Of a stretch of 7,562 nt of DNA, positions 5,433-7,562 are shown in pieces. The notes under the pieces are model-generated. The model ran no database searches, was not told the DNA's origin, and saw only the letters and a list, made by a program, of their open reading frames with translations. The stretch's first letter is position 1. The number at the start of each line of letters is the position of its first letter. Position numbers and translations under genes: made by a program. This DNA comes from Tissierellia bacterium (GTDB lineage Bacteria; Bacillota; Clostridia; Tissierellales; Tissierellaceae): the NCBI GenBank assembly GCA_012521625.1, contig JAAYLY010000174.1, forward strand, positions 1-7,562, given 5' to 3'.

Positions 5433-6287
5433 CTACCTTTCTAAAGCTGCACTTACATCCTCTATCATAACTTTAGTTCCTCCCAATCCTCCTGATAATA
5501 CATACCAAATTTGGGAACTTAAGTACACAATTCTATCCTTCTGATAGGCATCCGTTCGTTTGATTATTTCATTGTCTAATACCTGCTCTGCAGTTACACT
5601 GCCACCGGTGGTAGCAGCCCTGTCTATTACAAATATATAGTCTGGGTTTTGTTGAAGGATATATTCAAAGCTAATGTTTTGACCATGGTCGGCCACCTCT
5701 ATATCCTTGTCTACCGGTTCAAATCCAAATTCCTTATGGATTATACCAAATCTGGAGCCTTCCCCATAAGCACTTATGGCTCCATCATTAGCCATAACTA
5801 TTAGGGCATTACTGCCAGATCCCTTAACCTTTCCATGGATTTTCTCCATCTCCTCATTTATTTTAGCTAATTCCCCTTCAATAAAGTCTTCTTTCTCAAA
5901 TATTTCACCTATAATCTTTAAATTTCTAGTAACTGAATCTAAGTAATTAGAGCCATCTACTTCCAAAAATACGGTAGGGGCAATTTTATCAAGCTCATCA
6001 TATACTTCCGCTTGCCTGCCAGATATGAATATTACATCTGGTTCCAATTCAAATATCTTTTCAAAGTTTGGTTCAAATAAGGTTCCTACATCTTCATATT
6101 TGTCATCCTTATACTTTTCTAAAAAGCTTGGAATATTTGATTTAGGCAGCCCTATTACATGGATTCCCATCTTATCTAGGGTGTCCAAGGTAGCGTAATC
6201 GAATACGATTATCCTCTCTGGATTCCTCTTAACTTTTGCTTCCCCTAGCCTATGTTCAACAACTAGTTCTTCCAATTCTTCCGCATC
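5433..6287 (-). pseudogene. siderophore ABC transporter substrate-binding protein, N-terminus deleted (YclQ/FatB-like)
   Basis: The frame is open and clean for about 285 codons. It begins with the mature part of a FatB/CeuE/YclQ-type binding protein (ELVVEHRLGEAKVKRNPERI, FDYATLDTLDKMGI) and continues through both lobes (EPNFEKIFELEPDVIFISGR, PDYIFVIDRAA) to a normal TAG. In this family such proteins are lipoproteins that capture ferric siderophores, some of them petrobactin or related catecholates. Here the signal peptide and lipobox cysteine are missing: upstream the frame meets TAG after nine codons, and that DNA instead encodes permease 2 in another frame. The only start is a TTG at 6275 without a good ribosome site, and its product would stay in the cytosol. 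Hence this is a pseudogene or an assembly join. It lies last in a yclNOPQ-like order, as expected. Confidence 0.8.
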
Positions 6288-6459
6288 TTGATGAAAAAGC
6301 TATGGAACTTCCAGTCAGTATAATTCCAATTATTTTAGGTATACGCCTAGACAAAGCGTACTCCCAATTCCTACTATTTAGGCCTATGCTAATGAAAAGT
6401 ATTACTAAAATTATTAGTAAAATAGAGAGTAGGTATATTTTCTTTTTCTGCTCCATCAT
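6256..6459 (-). pseudogene. second siderophore ABC permease (YclO/FatC-like), truncated after about 57 codons
   Basis: The ATG at 6459 overlaps the stop of permease 1 (ATGATGG, four-base overlap) and follows TTAGGAGG, the usual translational coupling of FecCD permease pairs. The product opens with a basic tip and a membrane helix (KKKIYLLSILLIILVILFIS), then NWEYALSRRIPKIIGIILTG and SSIAFSS, a good match to the start of YclO/FatC proteins of about 315 residues. After SSIAFSS (about base 6289) similarity ends and eleven unrelated residues lead to TGA at 6258-6256. The sequence past this point belongs to the binding protein in the +1 frame. The rest of the permease, about 260 residues, is absent. 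Confidence 0.8.
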
Positions 6460-7399
6460 CTATGCCTCCTAATAAGTAAATAAAGGAAAATAAAGCTTCC
6501 TATTACGCCTACAGTAAGCCCTATGGATATTTCATAGGGATAGATTAGAATTCTAGATAGAATATCACAGATTAATAGGAAGATTGCTCCAAAGAAAGCC
6601 GTAGGCAATAGGTTCTTCCTTAGATTATCCCCAAAGTACATACTCACTATATTAGGCACTATAAGTCCTAGAAAGGGAATTCTCCCTACCGTAATCACCA
6701 CTAAAGAAGAAATTAAGGCTACAATGGAAACTCCTAGATTTACTACCCCATTATAATTTAGTCCTAAATTGGTGGAAAATCCTCCCCCATGCCTGCTATG
6801 GTGAACTTGTTGGCGTATAAAAAAGCTATAAATAATAGTGGGATACTGATATATAAGAGTTCATATCTCCCCTTGATGACCATGGAAAAATTCCCCTGTA
6901 ACCAGGAAGAGATATTTTGCATTAAATCATATTTATAGGCAAAAAAGGTAGTTATAGAATCCATAACATTTCCAAGCATAATTCCCACAAGTGGTATGAT
7001 TACAGCATTTTTAAACTTTACCCTCTTCAATATTTCCATAAATATAAATGTCCCTCCCAAAGCAAATATGAAGGAAATCAACATTTTCATAATAGTGCTT
7101 TGGCTGGGAAATAGTATAATGGAGACTAATATGCCAAATCTAGCAGAATCTATAGTACCTGCAGTAGTAGGAGAGGCAAACCTATTCTGGGTTAGCTGTT
7201 GCATAATAAGTCCGCTAACGCTCATAGCTGCTCCTGACACTATGATACTAATAAGCCTGGGTATTCTACTTAAAAAAAGGATCTCCATCTCATCCCAGTT
7301 TAAATGGTATATATCTAAAAGGGATAACTCCTTAACTCCGATAAATACTGATATTATGGAAAGTATAAATAATATTAAAAATAAGTACTTGGTTTTCAT
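6456..7399 (-). pseudogene. first siderophore ABC permease (YclN/FatD-like, FecCD family) with a one-base frameshift
   Basis: From ATG at 7399 (AGGAGG four bases upstream) the frame encodes helices and the family signature ASPTTAGTIDSA near residue 75-86, reaching GMGEDF before an abrupt stop at 6764. The next frame continues the same protein: NLGLNY, IPFLGLIVPNIVSMYFGDNL, and YPYEISIGLTVGVIGSFIFL, ending LIRRHR at 6456. The two parts join perfectly if a T is added to TTTT at 6779-6776, turning GAT TTT CCA into GAT TTT TCC ACC. The repaired protein would be 314 residues, the normal length. FecCD permeases form the membrane channel with a second permease and an ATPase; the second permease is truncated here and the ATPase is missing. 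The frameshift is either a real null mutation or a homopolymer sequencing error. The gene starts only 37 bases from the right IS end, so its native promoter is cut off. Confidence 0.85.
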
Positions 7400-7471
7400 A
7401 GGTCCTCCTATAATTTATGGCAATAAAATATTCTCTGTTAGTGTAAAATAATTGTAGGAAAAAGTACAAAA

Positions 7472-7539
7472 AAGAATAGCCCCATATGTTATGATGGAAG
7501 TATGCTAAACAACAACATAACATAAGGGAGGCTATTCTT
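7472..7539 (+). promoter_or_regulatory. hairpin sequestering the transposase ribosome binding site (right copy)
   Basis: AAGAATAGCC (7472-7481) pairs with GGCTATTCTT (7530-7539), and TATGTTATG (7485-7493) pairs with CATAACATA (7516-7524), a stronger inner helix than in the left copy. The AAGGGAGG site (7524-7531) lies in the 3' arm and the ATG at 7540 follows immediately. The 3' arm and loop differ from the left copy at about half of 27 positions, yet pairing is kept. Confidence 0.65.
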
Positions 7540-7562
7540 ATGAATACAATTATACACCAAAT
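7540..7562 (+). CDS. transposase, first seven codons only (right IS copy)
   Basis: ATG at 7540 reads MNTIIHQ and runs off the window end; it differs from the left copy only at residue 7 (Glu there). The AAGGGAGG site lies eight bases upstream. The assignment rests on the repeat context alone. Confidence 0.6.

Larger units (their letters stand above)
7437..7562 (+). mobile_element. 5' end of an insertion sequence (right copy, partial)
   Basis: It starts with GTTAGTGTAAAATAATTG at 7437 and is the inverted counterpart of bases 1-126, again exactly 126 bases long and 86% identical. Outside the hairpin loop region only four bases differ, so both copies are of the same IS type but not a very recent duplication. 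The inner flanks (TCTCC and TCTCT just before GTTAG, read outward) share TCTC, so the true end could be a few bases further inward. Its insertion separates the permease operon from whatever lay upstream. Confidence 0.8.

Noticed and set aside
5433..6275. An intact cytosolic binding protein starting at TTG 6275
   Set aside because: Family members need a lipoprotein signal to work. No good ribosome site precedes the TTG, and the upstream DNA is clearly permease 2, so a deletion explains the frame better.
127..7436. Composite transposon with the interior genes as cargo
   Set aside because: The interior carries core sporulation genes (spoVB, cwlD) with ordinary operon structure and no resistance or transfer genes. 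The outer flanks needed to test for a target duplication are not in the window.

Overview
The window looks like low-GC, spore-forming, anaerobic Firmicutes DNA (Clostridia or Tissierellia). The evidence is AT-rich intergenic DNA, strong AGGAGG ribosome binding sites, TTG and GTG starts, two spore-associated genes (spoVB, cwlD), and an in-frame UGA read as selenocysteine in a peroxiredoxin, which implies a working Sec-insertion machinery.

Layout. Each end of the window is the first 126 bp of the same kind of insertion sequence, in opposite orientation, with the transposase starts pointing outwards. In both copies a long hairpin hides the transposase ribosome binding site. From left to right the interior holds spoVB (+), then a series of minus-strand genes: a selenocysteine peroxiredoxin (PrxU type), a DUF134 DNA-binding protein, a small Gly/Arg-rich DUF5320 protein, the amidase CwlD, and a secreted protein with a copper-amine-oxidase-N (stalk) domain. 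After these comes a wrecked siderophore/iron ABC transporter locus. Most genes have their own hairpin terminator, so most units appear to be single genes. DUF5320 and DUF134 probably form one unit with partial termination between them.

How the genes relate. SpoVB and CwlD both act on spore cortex peptidoglycan. PrxU detoxifies peroxides. DUF5320 and DUF134 often neighbour Mrp/NifX-like metal-cofactor genes in other anaerobes, but no such partner is seen here. The transporter order matches yclNOPQ/fatDCEB (permease, permease, ATPase, binding protein). Here permease 1 has a one-base frameshift in a T run. Permease 2 stops after about 57 codons and runs straight into the mature part of the binding protein. 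The rest of permease 2, the whole ATPase and the lipoprotein signal are missing. The remaining coding is otherwise clean, so the damage is recent or an assembly error.

Most notable points: the UGA/bSECIS peroxiredoxin that lacks the usual resolving cysteine and has two strong in-frame start sites; a hairpin and a small ORF directly in front of it; a consensus promoter overlapped by paired GGGTATATG-type sites in front of DUF5320; the transporter deletion and fusion; and the transposase-sequestering hairpins, whose loops have diverged while pairing is kept. I see no tRNA, rRNA or CRISPR array.
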